Source of the DNA: Mycolicibacter arupensis
GTDB lineage: Bacteria > Actinomycetota > Actinomycetes > Mycobacteriales > Mycobacteriaceae
Assembly: GCF_002086515.1 (NCBI RefSeq)
Contig: NZ_MVHH01000017.1
Coordinates: 1-64,000 of the forward strand
Direction of reading: 5' to 3'
Length of the DNA stretch: 64,000 bases
Shown here: piece by piece, positions 28,987 to 42,300 of the stretch
Numbering within the stretch: position 1 is the stretch's first letter
Layout of the letters: every line of letters begins with the position of its first letter
Translations under genes and position numbers: made by a program
Notes under the pieces: generated by a model
Databases searched by the model: none
Told to the model about the DNA's origin: nothing
Seen by the model: the letters and a program-made list of their open reading frames with translations, nothing else

Positions 28987-30342
28987 TCAACCCGGCGCGG
29001 ACAGTGGGGGAACGGCGGTGGAATACAACCAGGCCTGCCACAGCGGTTGCAGCGATCCCGTCGCGTAGCCGGCAGCCAGCGAGGTGAAGTCTTCGGTGCC
29101 GGCGTTGCCGTGGCGGTGGCGCGACGTCCAATCGCGCAACAAGGCGAAGAAGGCGTCGTCGCCCACGATGCCGCGCAGCAGATGCAGGGTCAGGGCGCCG
29201 CGCTTGTAGACCCGGTCATCGAACATGTCGGCCGGCCCGGGATCGGCCAACAGCAGATCCTGTGGCAGACCGGCCAGTTGCCGGTGGTAGCGCCGCGCCA
29301 GCTGGTCGGCGCTGGGCCCGCCAGAATGCTCCGACCACAGCCATTCGGCGTAGCAGGCGAATCCCTCGTGCAGCCAGATGTCGCTCCAGCGCCGCACCGT
29401 GACACTGTTTCCGAACCACTGATGGGCCAGCTCGTGAGCGATCAGCCGCTCAGATCTGCCGGTACCGTCGCAGTGGTTGGCTCCGAAGATTGAGATCCCC
29501 TGTGCTTCAAGGGGAATCTCCAGGCTGTCATCGGTGACCAGCACCGTGTAGCCCGATGCCAGTGGGTAGGGTCCGAACAGTCGCACAAACAGTTCCATCA
29601 TCTGCGACTGGTGTGCGAAATCCCGTTCGAACTCCGACTGCAGGCGGGCGGGCAACACCGCGCGGATAGCCACCGCCGAACCCGGAACCCGGCGAGTCAG
29701 ATACCGCCCGATCTGCAGGGTGACCAGGTAGGTCGGTGTCGGTTCGGGCAGCTCATAGGTCCAGGTGGTCCGCGTCGCCCGGACCCTCCGCGAGATCAGC
29801 TCGCCGTTGGCGACCGTGTAATACGGGCTGTCGGTGCTGATCTGGATTCGATAGCTGGCCTTGGCGTAGGGGTGATCGTCGCAGGGGAACCACGACGGTG
29901 CGCCGTTGGGCTGTCCGGAGACCAGAGCGCCATCTGACAACTCTTCGAAACCGACTTCTCCCCACAGCGTTTCGCTGGGTCGCGGGGATCCCGAGTAGCG
30001 GACCGCGATCACCAGGGCGGCGCCGGTCGGCACGGTGGTGGCCAGGGTGATCCGCAGCTTTGCCGACGAGCTGGCGAATCGGGCCGGTGGCCGGCCGTTG
30101 ACCCATACCTTGGCCACCGACAGGGTGTCGGCAAGGTCGAGAGTGACTTCGCGCAGTGCGTCGAGTGCCACCGCGGTGATAGTCGCGGTGCCCGAGAGCC
30201 GGTTGCTGTTGACCTTGTACTCCAGGTCGAGTTCGTAGCGGGAGACTCGATAACCAGTGTTGCCGCTGTCGGGGAGGTAGGGGTCAAGGACTGGCGCCGG
30301 CGCCTTGGCCGCCTTGGCGGACGCTTTGGTGGGTTTGCTCAT
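28987..30342 (-). CDS. M1-family metallopeptidase (aminopeptidase N-like)
   Basis: 451-residue zinc aminopeptidase, short for the family because the C-terminal ERAP-like domain is missing. The zinc site is HELAHQWFGN with the third ligand Glu in WLHEGFACYAEW. The substrate-binding GXMXN motif appears altered (EAQGISIFG). The N-terminus is a Lys/Ala-rich 20-residue stretch. The ATG overlaps the stop of the Pls-like synthetase gene (ATGA), so the two are translationally coupled. It is convergent with the thioester-domain gene, 9 bp apart. Confidence 0.93.
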   Translation of the reverse strand: MSKPTKASAKAAKAPAPVLDPYLPDSGNTGYRVSRYELDLEYKVNSNRLSGTATITAVALDALREVTLDLADTLSVAKVWVNGRPPARFASSSAKLRITLATTVPTGAALVIAVRYSGSPRPSETLWGEVGFEELSDGALVSGQPNGAPSWFPCDDHPYAKASYRIQISTDSPYYTVANGELISRRVRATRTTWTYELPEPTPTYLVTLQIGRYLTRRVPGSAVAIRAVLPARLQSEFERDFAHQSQMMELFVRLFGPYPLASGYTVLVTDDSLEIPLEAQGISIFGANHCDGTGRSERLIAHELAHQWFGNSVTVRRWSDIWLHEGFACYAEWLWSEHSGGPSADQLARRYHRQLAGLPQDLLLADPGPADMFDDRVYKRGALTLHLLRGIVGDDAFFALLRDWTSRHRHGNAGTEDFTSLAAGYATGSLQPLWQAWLYSTAVPPLSAPG

Positions 30343-33300
30343 GCCGCGGGCTCCTGCTTGGTGGAACCCGACGATCCGCGCTTCTTGCCCGACGCGGGCC
30401 ACGGTGCGATCGGGTTGCCCTGCCAGCGGGTCGCCGGCGGCACCTCGTCGCCACGCATCACCAGGGAAGCTGGCCCGACGGTCGCACCGGTGCCCAGGCG
30501 GGCGGCGGGCAACGCCACGCAGTTGGGGCCCAGGGTGGATCCTGCCTCCAGCATGACGGTGTCCATCTGCATGATTCGGTCGTGGAACAGGTGCGTCTGC
30601 ACCACGCACCCGCGATTCACGGTGGCGCCGGTGGCCAGCGTCACCAAGTCGGCCTCGGGCAGCCAGTACGTCTCGCACCACACTCCACGGCCGATGGTGG
30701 CGCCCAGCGCCCGCAACCACAGGTTCATCACCGGGGTGCCGGTCGCGGCGCGGGCGAACCAGGGCGCGGCAACGGTCTCGACAAAGGCGTCGGCGACTTC
30801 GTTGCGCCACACGAACGACGACCACAGCGGGCACTGCGTCGCCCGGATCCGGCCGACGATCAGCCACTTCGCCACCACTGCGCTGCCCCCGGCCACCGCA
30901 CCCGCCGCCAGCAGTGTCACACCGCTGATCAGAGCGGCCCAGCCGTAGCCGAATCGCACCGCCGCCCACTGCAGGGCGCCGAGCACCCCGACACCGATCG
31001 CGAAGGTCACCATGACGGGAATCAGCCGGAAGGTCTCCACCACGGCGCGCATCACCCACAGCCGTCGCGGCGGGTGGAAGGTGCGCTCGGCATCGAGGTC
31101 GGCGGCCTTGCGGCGCAGCCTGACCGGCGGGCTGCCCAGCCACGAGGAGCCGGTTTTGGCTTTGTACGGTGCGGTGGAAAGCACCGCCACCAGGGCGTTG
31201 TCGGGTACTCGACGGCCGGGCTGGGTGATCCCGGAATTGCCCAGGAATGCGCGTTTGCCGATAGTGGCCGGCGCGACGTGGATCCAGCCGCCGCCGAGTT
31301 CGTAGGAGGCGACCATGGTGTCGTCCGCCAGGAATGCGCCGTCGGCGATCACGGTGTATTTCGGGATCAGCAGTGCGGTGGAGATCTCGGTGCCTTTGCC
31401 GACCTTCGCGCCCAACAACCGCAGCCACCACGGCGTGATCAGCCCGGCGTAGAGCGGGAACAGGTAGTCGCGCGCGGCGTCCATCAGCCGTTCGGTGGCC
31501 CATAACTGCCAGCCCACCCGGCTGCGCACCGGGTGGTAGCCGTCGCGCAGCCCGATCGACAACACCCGGACGGCGATCACGGTCATCACGGCGTAGCTGA
31601 ACATCGCCACCAGTGCGGCCGGCGGGGTCGCCAGCGCCGCGGGCCGGAGGGCATCGGCCAGGGTCTGGCTGTCACGAACCGCCCAGCCCAGCACGGCCAG
31701 GCCGGCGCCCAGGGCCAGCAGGGGCAGGCCGCCGAGCAACAACGAGGTCACCCCGTAGACTGCGGCCCACACCGGCCGCGGCGGTGGCCGATGATCTGGC
31801 CAGGGGTGGTGTGCCTTACCGGATTTCACCGCCGGTGAACCGGTCCAGTATTGGCCCTTCTTCACCTCGCCGACGACACCCGAGCCGGGAGCGACGTCGG
31901 CGTCCTTGCCGACGGAGGCCCCGGGCAGCAGCGTGGTGCGGGCACCGATGGTGGCGTCGTTGCCGACGGTGATCGGGCCGACGTGAAACTCGTCTCCGTC
32001 GATCCAATGTCCCGTCAGATCTACCTCCGGTTCGATGGAGCACCGGTGGCCCAGGGTCAACATCCCGGTCACCGGTGGGGCGGAGTGCAGGTCCACGCCC
32101 TCGCCGATCTTGTTACCCAGCGCCCGTGCGTAATACACCAACCACGGCGCACCGGAGAGATTCTCGGCGCCGCTGGCGCTGGCAAGACGTTCGGCGATCC
32201 AGACCCGCAGGTGCTCGGGGCCGCCGCGCCGATAGGTTCCCGGCTCCAGGTTGGCCAGCAGTAGGCGGGCGCCCAGGGTGGCGATCCCCATGCGGCCCAG
32301 CGGGGTCACGAACAGTACGAAGGCGGCGATCACCCACCACCAGTCCAGGCGCACCAGCCAGGGCAGTGGATGCAGGGCCGACACCGCGTTGTTGATCAGT
32401 GCCAGCCAACTGACCCACTGCAATCCGGTCAGGGTGGCCAGCGGCACCGACAGCAGCACCTGCGTCGCTTGGGTCGCCCAGGGGGTCGGGGCCACCGAGC
32501 GGGAGGCGGCCTGAGCGCCGGGCTCGCTGCGGTCCAGATCGTCCAGGAACCCGGCCAGGGAGCCCAGCCGGGGCCGGTCGTAGAGCTGTGCGACGGTGGT
32601 CTGCGGGTACCGCTGCCGCACCGCGGCCACCAGCTGTGCGGCTTGCAGCGATCCGCCGCCCAGGGCGAAGAAATCGGCCTGTTCGTCGTGGATCGGTGCG
32701 CCCAGCACGTCGCGCCACAGCCCCGCCAGCCAGCCCAGCGTGCTGTCTGGATCATCGGCGCCGACCAGGCTCGCGTCCCCCGACTCCGACCCCACCGGCC
32801 ACGGCAACGCATCGCGGTCCACCTTGCCCGAGGTGCGGGTGGGCAGCTCGTCGACCAGCACCAGCCGGGGCACGAGCGCGGCGGGCAGCCGCCGGCCCAG
32901 CTCGGCTCGCGCGGCAGCGAGGTCGAAATCCGGGTCGGCGCTGACCAGGTATCCGACCAGCAGCGCGGTGCCGGCGGCGCTGGTGCGCACCGCCGCCGCG
33001 CCGCCGCTGACGCCGGGCAGCGTCACCAGGGCACTGTCCACCTCGCCCAGTTCGATGCGCCGGCCGCCGACTTTGACCTGGTCATCGGCGCGGCCGCAGA
33101 AGATCAGCCCGTCGGCGTCCAGACGGACCAGGTCGCCGCTGCGGTAGGCCCGCGGCCACTCCAGCGTGGGTAGCGGCGCGTACTTCTCGGCGTCCCGGTC
33201 GGGGTCCAGGTAGCGGCCCAGCCCGACACCACCGATCACCAGTTCCCCGACCTCCCCGGTGGCCACGGGTTCCCCGTCGGGGCCGAGCACGGCCAGGTCC

Positions 33301-34262
33301 CAGCCCACTAAGGGCAGTCCGATCTGAACTGGTCCGCTGCCGTCCAGTCGTGCCGCGCAGGCCACGACGGTGGTCTCGGTGGGGCCGTAGGTGTTCCACA
33401 CCTCGCGGCCGTCGACGGCCAGGCGGGCCACCAGCTCCGGCGGGCAGGCCTCACCGCCGAAGATCAGCAGCCGGACTGCCTCGAGTGCCTCGGCCGGCCA
33501 CAAGGCCGCCAGGGTGGGCACGGTGGAGACCACCGTCACGTCACGCGCCACCAGCCAGGGACCCAGGTCCATCCCGCTGCGCACCAGCGACCGGGGCGCG
33601 GGCACCAGGCAGGCGCCGTAGCGCCATGCCAGCCACATCTCCTCGCAGGACGCGTCGAATGCGACCGACAACCCGGCCAGCACCCGATCGCCCGGCCCGA
33701 TCGGGCTGTCTTGCAGGAACAGCTGAGCTTCGGCATCGACGAACGCGGCCGCGTTGCGGTGCGTGATCGCCACGCCTTTCGGGGTGCCGGTGGATCCCGA
33801 GGTGAAGATGATCCAGGCGTCGTCCTCGATCTGGGGTGCCGTCGCGGGCCAGCCACGTGACGTCCCCGGGCCGGGGATCAAGCCCTGCTCGGTGATCACC
33901 GCCGCGACCTGGGCCTCGTTGAACACCAGCTCGGCGCGTTCGGGCGGATCGTCGGCGTCCACCGGTACGTACGCCGCCCCGGTGGCCAAGGCGGACAGGA
34001 TCGCGACGTAGAGCGCGTAATTGCCTGACGGCATCCGGATCCCGATCCGGTCGCCGCGGCCCAGGCCGCGCGCGGCCAGCCACGCCACGCTGTCGGTGAT
34101 GTCGTCGACCAGTTCCGCGTACGTCAGCACCACGTTGCCGTCGTCGATCGCCGGCGCGTCGGGGAAGCGGGCCGCGGTCGCGTGCAGGATGTCGATCAGG
34201 GTGCGGGCCTGCGGCGCCGAGGAGGCGCGCAGATACTGCGCGGGGACATCCAGTGGGGGCAC
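30339..34262 (-). CDS. Pls/PosA-family membrane nonribosomal peptide synthetase
   Basis: About 1307 residues. Order: adenylation domain (FTSGSTGTPKG; NTYGPTETT; YRSGDLVRL), a carrier domain with the phosphopantetheine Ser in LGGGSLQAAQL, then about 700 residues with hydrophobic helices interleaved with three left-handed beta-helix (hexapeptide) domains, the last ending ATRWQGNPIAPW. This A-T-membrane-C1/C2/C3 layout and length are those of Streptomyces epsilon-poly-lysine synthetase (Pls), which has no classical condensation domain. The amino acid activated is not predicted. Start: GTG 34262 is the best fit to the family N-terminus; the frame opens at GTG 34313. Confidence 0.9.
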   Translation of the reverse strand: MPPLDVPAQYLRASSAPQARTLIDILHATAARFPDAPAIDDGNVVLTYAELVDDITDSVAWLAARGLGRGDRIGIRMPSGNYALYVAILSALATGAAYVPVDADDPPERAELVFNEAQVAAVITEQGLIPGPGTSRGWPATAPQIEDDAWIIFTSGSTGTPKGVAITHRNAAAFVDAEAQLFLQDSPIGPGDRVLAGLSVAFDASCEEMWLAWRYGACLVPAPRSLVRSGMDLGPWLVARDVTVVSTVPTLAALWPAEALEAVRLLIFGGEACPPELVARLAVDGREVWNTYGPTETTVVACAARLDGSGPVQIGLPLVGWDLAVLGPDGEPVATGEVGELVIGGVGLGRYLDPDRDAEKYAPLPTLEWPRAYRSGDLVRLDADGLIFCGRADDQVKVGGRRIELGEVDSALVTLPGVSGGAAAVRTSAAGTALLVGYLVSADPDFDLAAARAELGRRLPAALVPRLVLVDELPTRTSGKVDRDALPWPVGSESGDASLVGADDPDSTLGWLAGLWRDVLGAPIHDEQADFFALGGGSLQAAQLVAAVRQRYPQTTVAQLYDRPRLGSLAGFLDDLDRSEPGAQAASRSVAPTPWATQATQVLLSVPLATLTGLQWVSWLALINNAVSALHPLPWLVRLDWWWVIAAFVLFVTPLGRMGIATLGARLLLANLEPGTYRRGGPEHLRVWIAERLASASGAENLSGAPWLVYYARALGNKIGEGVDLHSAPPVTGMLTLGHRCSIEPEVDLTGHWIDGDEFHVGPITVGNDATIGARTTLLPGASVGKDADVAPGSGVVGEVKKGQYWTGSPAVKSGKAHHPWPDHRPPPRPVWAAVYGVTSLLLGGLPLLALGAGLAVLGWAVRDSQTLADALRPAALATPPAALVAMFSYAVMTVIAVRVLSIGLRDGYHPVRSRVGWQLWATERLMDAARDYLFPLYAGLITPWWLRLLGAKVGKGTEISTALLIPKYTVIADGAFLADDTMVASYELGGGWIHVAPATIGKRAFLGNSGITQPGRRVPDNALVAVLSTAPYKAKTGSSWLGSPPVRLRRKAADLDAERTFHPPRRLWVMRAVVETFRLIPVMVTFAIGVGVLGALQWAAVRFGYGWAALISGVTLLAAGAVAGGSAVVAKWLIVGRIRATQCPLWSSFVWRNEVADAFVETVAAPWFARAATGTPVMNLWLRALGATIGRGVWCETYWLPEADLVTLATGATVNRGCVVQTHLFHDRIMQMDTVMLEAGSTLGPNCVALPAARLGTGATVGPASLVMRGDEVPPATRWQGNPIAPWPASGKKRGSSGSTKQEPAA

Positions 34263-34355
34263 GACTGTAGAACGTACCGAGCAGGGTCTGGGTGTGCAGC
34301 GCGTCGTCGCCACCTCGGCGCGTTGGAGGTCGGCTCCACCGCTCAGGTGCTGGGT

Positions 34356-35621
34356 CTACGGGGTTGCGCGCAGCCGCGTGATCCGCCCGTGGGCGCCGTA
34401 GGCGACGACGCCGAGGCCCAAGACCACGAGCCCGGCCAGGACCGAGGCCAACGGCAAGGCGAACGCTACAACGGTGCAGCCGAGCAGGCCGACGAGCGGG
34501 ATCAGGCGCGGCGGTCGGCCCTCGGCGGGCGTCAGGGTCCACGCTGCTGCGTTGGCCACGGCGTAGTAGACCAGGACCGCGAACGAGGAAAAACCTATGG
34601 CGCCGCGGATATCGGTGGTGGCGGCCAGCACCGCGATCACCAGCCCCACGGTGATCTCGGCGCGATGCGGCACTCCGAGCCGGGGATGCACCACAGACAG
34701 GTACCCGGGCAGATACCCGTCCCGGGCCATGGCCAGGGTGGTGCGCGACACCCCGAGAATCAGGGCCAGCAGCGAACCGCCGGCAGCCAATATCGCCCCG
34801 ATCTGGACCGCCACGGCCAGCCTGCCGGCACCGGCAACGGTCACGACCTGCACCAGGGGCGCGGGGGCGCTGGCCAGGCCCTGCGGCCCGAGGACCTTCA
34901 GGGCCGCGGATGCCACCAGTGCGTAGACCGCCAGGGTGATGCCCAACGCGATCGGGACAGCGCGGGGGATGGTGCGAGCCGGGTCCCGTACCTCCTCACC
35001 CAACGTGGCGATGCGGGCATAGCCGGCGAACGCGAAGAACAACAGGCCCGCAGCCTGGAGTACCCCCGGAACCGACGCGGGAGAATCCGAGAATGTCACC
35101 GGCACAGCCTCTTTGACGCCCAATGCGGCCACCACCACCGCTGCCAGCACGGCCAGCACCGCCGCAACGATCACGCGGCTCAGCCATGCTGATCGCTGTA
35201 CCCCCGCCACGTTCACCGCGGTCAGTCCCAGCACGGTGGCCACGGCGATCGCGTGCCCGTGAGCCGGCCAGGCATAGCACCCGACGGTCAGCGCCATCGC
35301 CGCGCACGACGCCGTCTTGCCGACGATGAAGCCCCACCCAGCCAGGTAACCGAAGAACGGGCCCAGGCGTTCGCGGCCGTAGACGTAGGTGCCGCCGGAG
35401 GTCGGATAGCGGGCGGCCAGGCGCGCCGAGGACGTCGCGTTGCAGTAGGCGATGAGGGCGGCCACCACCAGGCTGATCAGCATCGCGTGACCGGCGGCCC
35501 GTGCGGCCGGCGCCAGCGCCACGAAGATGCCGGCGCCGATCATCGAGGCCAGCCCGATCGTTACTGCGTCCAACACGCCCAGCTGCCGGCGCAGCGTAGG
35601 CCCTTGGCGGTCGGGCTCCAT
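34356..35621 (-). CDS. APC-family amino acid permease
   Basis: 421-residue transporter with about 12 hydrophobic segments. The N-terminal VTIGLASMIGAGIF is the substrate-binding motif of the amino acid-polyamine-organocation superfamily, and GGTYVYGRERLGPFFGYLAGW is the TM3 region. It is 93 bp upstream of the Pls-like synthetase and 17 bp downstream of the VIT gene, all on one strand, so it may supply the amino acid or export a product. The substrate is not determinable. Confidence 0.9.
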   Translation of the reverse strand: MEPDRQGPTLRRQLGVLDAVTIGLASMIGAGIFVALAPAARAAGHAMLISLVVAALIAYCNATSSARLAARYPTSGGTYVYGRERLGPFFGYLAGWGFIVGKTASCAAMALTVGCYAWPAHGHAIAVATVLGLTAVNVAGVQRSAWLSRVIVAAVLAVLAAVVVAALGVKEAVPVTFSDSPASVPGVLQAAGLLFFAFAGYARIATLGEEVRDPARTIPRAVPIALGITLAVYALVASAALKVLGPQGLASAPAPLVQVVTVAGAGRLAVAVQIGAILAAGGSLLALILGVSRTTLAMARDGYLPGYLSVVHPRLGVPHRAEITVGLVIAVLAATTDIRGAIGFSSFAVLVYYAVANAAAWTLTPAEGRPPRLIPLVGLLGCTVVAFALPLASVLAGLVVLGLGVVAYGAHGRITRLRATP

Positions 35622-35638
35622 CGTGACGCCGACCGGCC

Positions 35639-36355
35639 TTAGCCGATCGTCTGACCGACGAGGTGGCCGATCAGGTACGTGGTGCCCAGTGCGAGTGCGC
35701 CGCCGGTGGTGTTGCGCAGCAAAGCCTTTCCGACGTCGGCCCCACCAAGACGCGCAGAGACCACGCCGGTGAGCATCAGCGCCAGCAGTACTACCGCGAC
35801 GGTGACCGGGACCCGCCACGCCGTCGGCGGTGCCAGGATCGCCACCATGGGCAGCAGTGCTCCGAGGGTGAACGCCAGGGCCGAGGCGGCGGCGGCCTGC
35901 CACGGGTTGGTCAGATCTTCGGGGTCGATGCCCAGTTCCACCTCGGCATGTGCGGCGAAGGCATCATGACGGGTCAGCTCTTGGGCCACCGTCATAGCGG
36001 TGGCCGACGAGAGTCCCTTCGCTTGGTACAGGCCCGCAAGTTCGTCGAGCTCGGCGGCGGGATCGTCTCGCAGTTCGCGCCGTTCCTGATGGAGCACGGC
36101 CCGTTCGGTGTCACGCTGGGTACTCACCGAGACGTACTCACCCAACGCCATCGACACCGCCCCGGCGGCCACCCCGGCGATGCCGGCGGTGAAGATCGGA
36201 CCCCGCTGCACCGTCGCCGCGGCCACGCCGACCACGATGCCGGCCACCGACACGATGCCGTCATTGGCGCCCAGCACCCCGGCGCGCAGCCAGTTCAGCT
36301 TTGCCGTCAGCGAACCGTCGTGCGGCTCGGCGGTGTGCGCGGGACGTAGGGGCAT
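35639..36355 (-). CDS. VIT1/CCC1-family iron/manganese transporter
   Basis: 238-residue membrane protein. WLRAGVLGANDGIVSVAGI is the conserved first helix, and GAVSMALGEYVSVSTQRDTE is helix 2 leading into the charged metal-binding cytoplasmic loop (ERAVLHQERREL). Three hydrophobic helices follow. It is predicted to move Fe2+/Mn2+ out of the cytosol. Together with APC, Pls-like and M1 genes it forms one leftward gene string. Confidence 0.92.
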   Translation of the reverse strand: MPLRPAHTAEPHDGSLTAKLNWLRAGVLGANDGIVSVAGIVVGVAAATVQRGPIFTAGIAGVAAGAVSMALGEYVSVSTQRDTERAVLHQERRELRDDPAAELDELAGLYQAKGLSSATAMTVAQELTRHDAFAAHAEVELGIDPEDLTNPWQAAAASALAFTLGALLPMVAILAPPTAWRVPVTVAVVLLALMLTGVVSARLGGADVGKALLRNTTGGALALGTTYLIGHLVGQTIG

Positions 36356-36420
36356 GAGCGTCACGGTAGCCGTGTCCCCGGGCCGAGACCAGGGGAAACG
36401 GTCACCAGATGAGCGCAGAT

Positions 36421-39191
<2,771 letters not shown>

Positions 39192-39211
39192 ACTTTTGTG
39201 GCATACTGGCC

Positions 39212-39339
39212 GGTCGGAGGGGAGTATTCCCCAATTCGCAGTGTCGTCATCACGTCGCCCGTCATCGGGTGACCGGGGCTGTGGGCCGGGCAACCGGCGG
39301 AAGAGACCTCCAGCGCACCAAAGACGCTGGAGGCAATCC
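39212..39339 (+). promoter_or_regulatory. Structured 5' leader of the ctpH-like gene
   Basis: Downstream of a -10-like CATACT (39202-39207) four hairpins follow in 128 nt: GGGGA/TCCCC (39219-39232), CCCG/CGGG near 39258-39268, GCCGG/CCGGC with loop GCAA (39285-39298), and a perfect 9-bp stem CCTCCAGCG/CGCTGGAGG (39307-39333). The last contains the GGAGG ribosome-binding site six bases before the ATG, so this hairpin would block initiation. This looks like a riboswitch- or protein-controlled leader. Confidence 0.55.
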
Positions 39340-42300
39340 ATGGATGTTTTCGCACTTGGCCGTTTCGGTCTGGACGCAGTAGGGGCCGCCGCATCGGCGA
39401 GCCTGGATCTGGCCGCCATCCCGTTGCGCGAAGGCGCCAAGATCCTGGCCGGGCAGAGCTCGGATCTGACCAGTCGGCGCAGCTGGCGGGGCGCCGGGCG
39501 GGCCTGGATCGACGTGCGCGGACTTGATTCCCCGGACGGTGCCGACATCGGCGCCGAGATCCTGCAAGCCCTGCGCGCGGAGTCCGGCGTCACCTCGGTG
39601 CGGCTGAACCGTCCGCTGTCGCGGGTGATCGTGGAGATCAGCGACGATGTGTCGCTGGCCGACCTGTGTGCCGCGGTGGATGCCGTCGAGAAGCGCGTCG
39701 AACTGACCGCGGCCGAGTCCGCGGCGCTGCCGGGTGACGGGCTGCTGCTGGCGACCAAAGGCGCGATGGTGGGGGCCAACGCGGTAGGCCTGGCGATCGC
39801 CACCGTGGGCAGCGCGATGCGCCTGCCCGCCGCACCCAAGATCTTCGACGCCGCGGTGTCGGTGGCCCGCTATCAGCCGCTGGTTCGCAAAGCGTTGGCA
39901 AGCCAGATCGGCCCGGCGAAGGCCGACAGGGCGCTGTCCCTGCTCTCCCTCGGGTCGCACGTGATCACCATGTCACCGGCGATCCTGGCGGTGGACATGA
40001 TGGTGGAGGGCCTGAAAGCCTCCGAGACCCGCGCGGGGGCGCTGGCCTGGAATCGCTACGAGCCGGCGCTGGCGCGATTCGCCGAACACCCGGATGTGCA
40101 CATCACGGAGAGGCCTGTCCCGCGGCCCGAGGGTGTGGCCGAGCGCTATCTGAAGGGCACCGCGGTAGCTCAGCTGGTCAGTGCCGGCGTGGTGGGTGCG
40201 CTGACCCGCAACCTGGACATGACTTCGAGCGCCATCTTGGCCACCTCGCCCAAAGCGGTGCGCACCAGTTGCGAATCGTTCGCTGCGACGCTCGGGCACG
40301 GACTGGCGGAGGCGCACGGGGTGCTGCCGCTGCGGCCGGAAAGCCTGCGCCGCCTCGACAAGATCGACACCGTGGTCATCGACCCGCGTGCGCTGACCGG
40401 CGAGCAACGTCGGGTGGTGCAGATCCGCGGCGCCAGCGAGCATGAGCTGCCGAAGGCATGGAACAACGCGCAGGCCCTGCTCGACGACGCCGGTCTGCGC
40501 CCGGGCTGGCACCGGGTTCCCGGGATGACGGTTCGTGGGTCGACCCGCAAGGAGCCGGTGGATGCGCTGATCCTGCCCGCCCATCACGCGCTGGCCTCCG
40601 CCGTGGTGCTCGAAGGGCGCGCCTCGGGCGCGGAGCTGGTCACGGTGGACGCCGAGATCCTCGGCGAGTTGCGGCCCGGTTTCGACGACATTCGTCCGCT
40701 CTCCGGCGAGGACATCGACGGCGCCCTGGCCGCGGCCGTGACCGATCTGCAGCGGGCCGGACGTACCGTCGCGGTGCTGTCCACGTCGGCCGCGCGGGCG
40801 CTGGCGGCAGCGGATCTGGGTTTGGGCGTCATGCCGACGAGTGAAAATGACTCCCTGCCTCCGCCTTTTTACGCCGACCTGCTGTTGGCCGACCTGGCCG
40901 GCGCCTGGCAGCTGTTGCGTGCGCTGCCGGCCGCCCGGACGGCCGCCGAGCGTGGGGTCGCGATCTCGATCGGGGCGTCGTCCATCGCCGGGCTGTTGCT
41001 GGTTCGCGGGGTCCGGGCGACCATCCCCGGCGTCGGGCCTGCGCCCAGCCGCGGTCCGGGGCCGGTGACCGTCGGTGCCGGCGCCGGAATGCTGTCGGGG
41101 TACCTGCTGGCCCGCCGTGTGCTGCGGGCGAACGCGCCGAAACCGGCCCCGGCCTACGAGTGGCACGCCATGACGGTGGAGCAGGCGCGTGAGCTGCTGA
41201 TGCCCGACACAGTGCTGCCGCTGACCCAACGCGCTCCGGTCGACGCGGAATCCGAGGGCATGTTCTGGCCGTACTTCCACGCCGTGCGTGAGGAGCTGTC
41301 CGACCCGATGACGCCCATCCTGGCGCTGTGCTCGGCGGCGACGGCCATGCTGGGCTCGCCGATCGATGCGGTGATGGTGGGCACGGTGCTCACCGGCAAC
41401 GCCATGCTGGCCGCCTACCAGCGGTTGCGGGCCGAGAGCCGGCTGAACACATTGCTGGCTCAGCAGGCCCCGCCGGCCCGGGTGGTCTCTATCGGTGCCG
41501 ACGGCACCCCGATTTACCACGAGATCGCCGCAGAACAGCTGCTGCCCGGTGACCTGATCGAGGTGCGCAGCAATGAGGTGGTGCCCGCGGACGCCCGCGT
41601 CATCGAGGTGGCCGACGTCGAGGTCGACGAATCCTCGCTGACCGGCGAATCGCTGTCGGTCGGCAAACAGCTGGACCCCACTCCCGGCGCCGAACTGGCC
41701 GAGCGCAGCTCCATGCTCTACGCGGGCACCACGGTGATCGCAGGCAAGGCGCTGGCGATGGTGACCGCGGTCGGCGCTGAAACCCAGGCCCGCCGGGCCT
41801 CCGAGCTGGCTTCTGGAGAACTTCCCGAGGTCGGCCTGCAGCACCACCTGTCCCAGCTGATGTACCGGACCTTCCCCTACAGCGCTGCCGGTGGTGTGGC
41901 GGTCGGTGCGTTGGGTCTGCTGCGCCAGGGCGGGCTGCGCGTGGCGCTCGGAAATGCGATCGCGGTCGCGATCGCCGCGGTGCCCGAGGGCATGCCGCTG
42001 ATGGCCACCCTGGCCCAGCATGCGTCCTCGCAGCGGTTGAGCAAAACCGGTGCGCTGGTGCGTATTCCGCGCTCAGTGGAGGCGCTCGGCCGGGTCGACG
42101 TGGTCTGCTTCGACAAGACCGGAACGCTCAGTGAGAACCGGCTGCGGGTCGCCACGGTGCGCCCGCTGGCGGGGTACTCGAACGACGACGTCCTCGGCAC
42201 GGCCGCGCAGGCGGCCCCGGCGCCCGATGGCGCGGCGCATGCACACGCCACCGACCAGGCCATCGTCGAGGGCGCGGCGGGCGCGGCCGGGGCACGGGCA

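Noticed and set aside
20115..36420. Prophage or integrative element at tRNA-Thr
   Set aside because: No integrase, phage structural or conjugation genes, no transposase and no duplicated tRNA end were visible; only a variable block can be claimed.
39281..39333. SAM-type riboswitch before the ctpH-like gene, suggested by GGGCCGGGCAACCGGC
   Set aside because: The other conserved SAM-I/IV elements are missing and the gene is a cation pump; kept only as an unclassified structured leader.
39973..42021. 682-residue minus-strand frame inside the P-type ATPase
   Set aside because: Composition of a shadow frame; the opposite strand carries all P-ATPase motifs.
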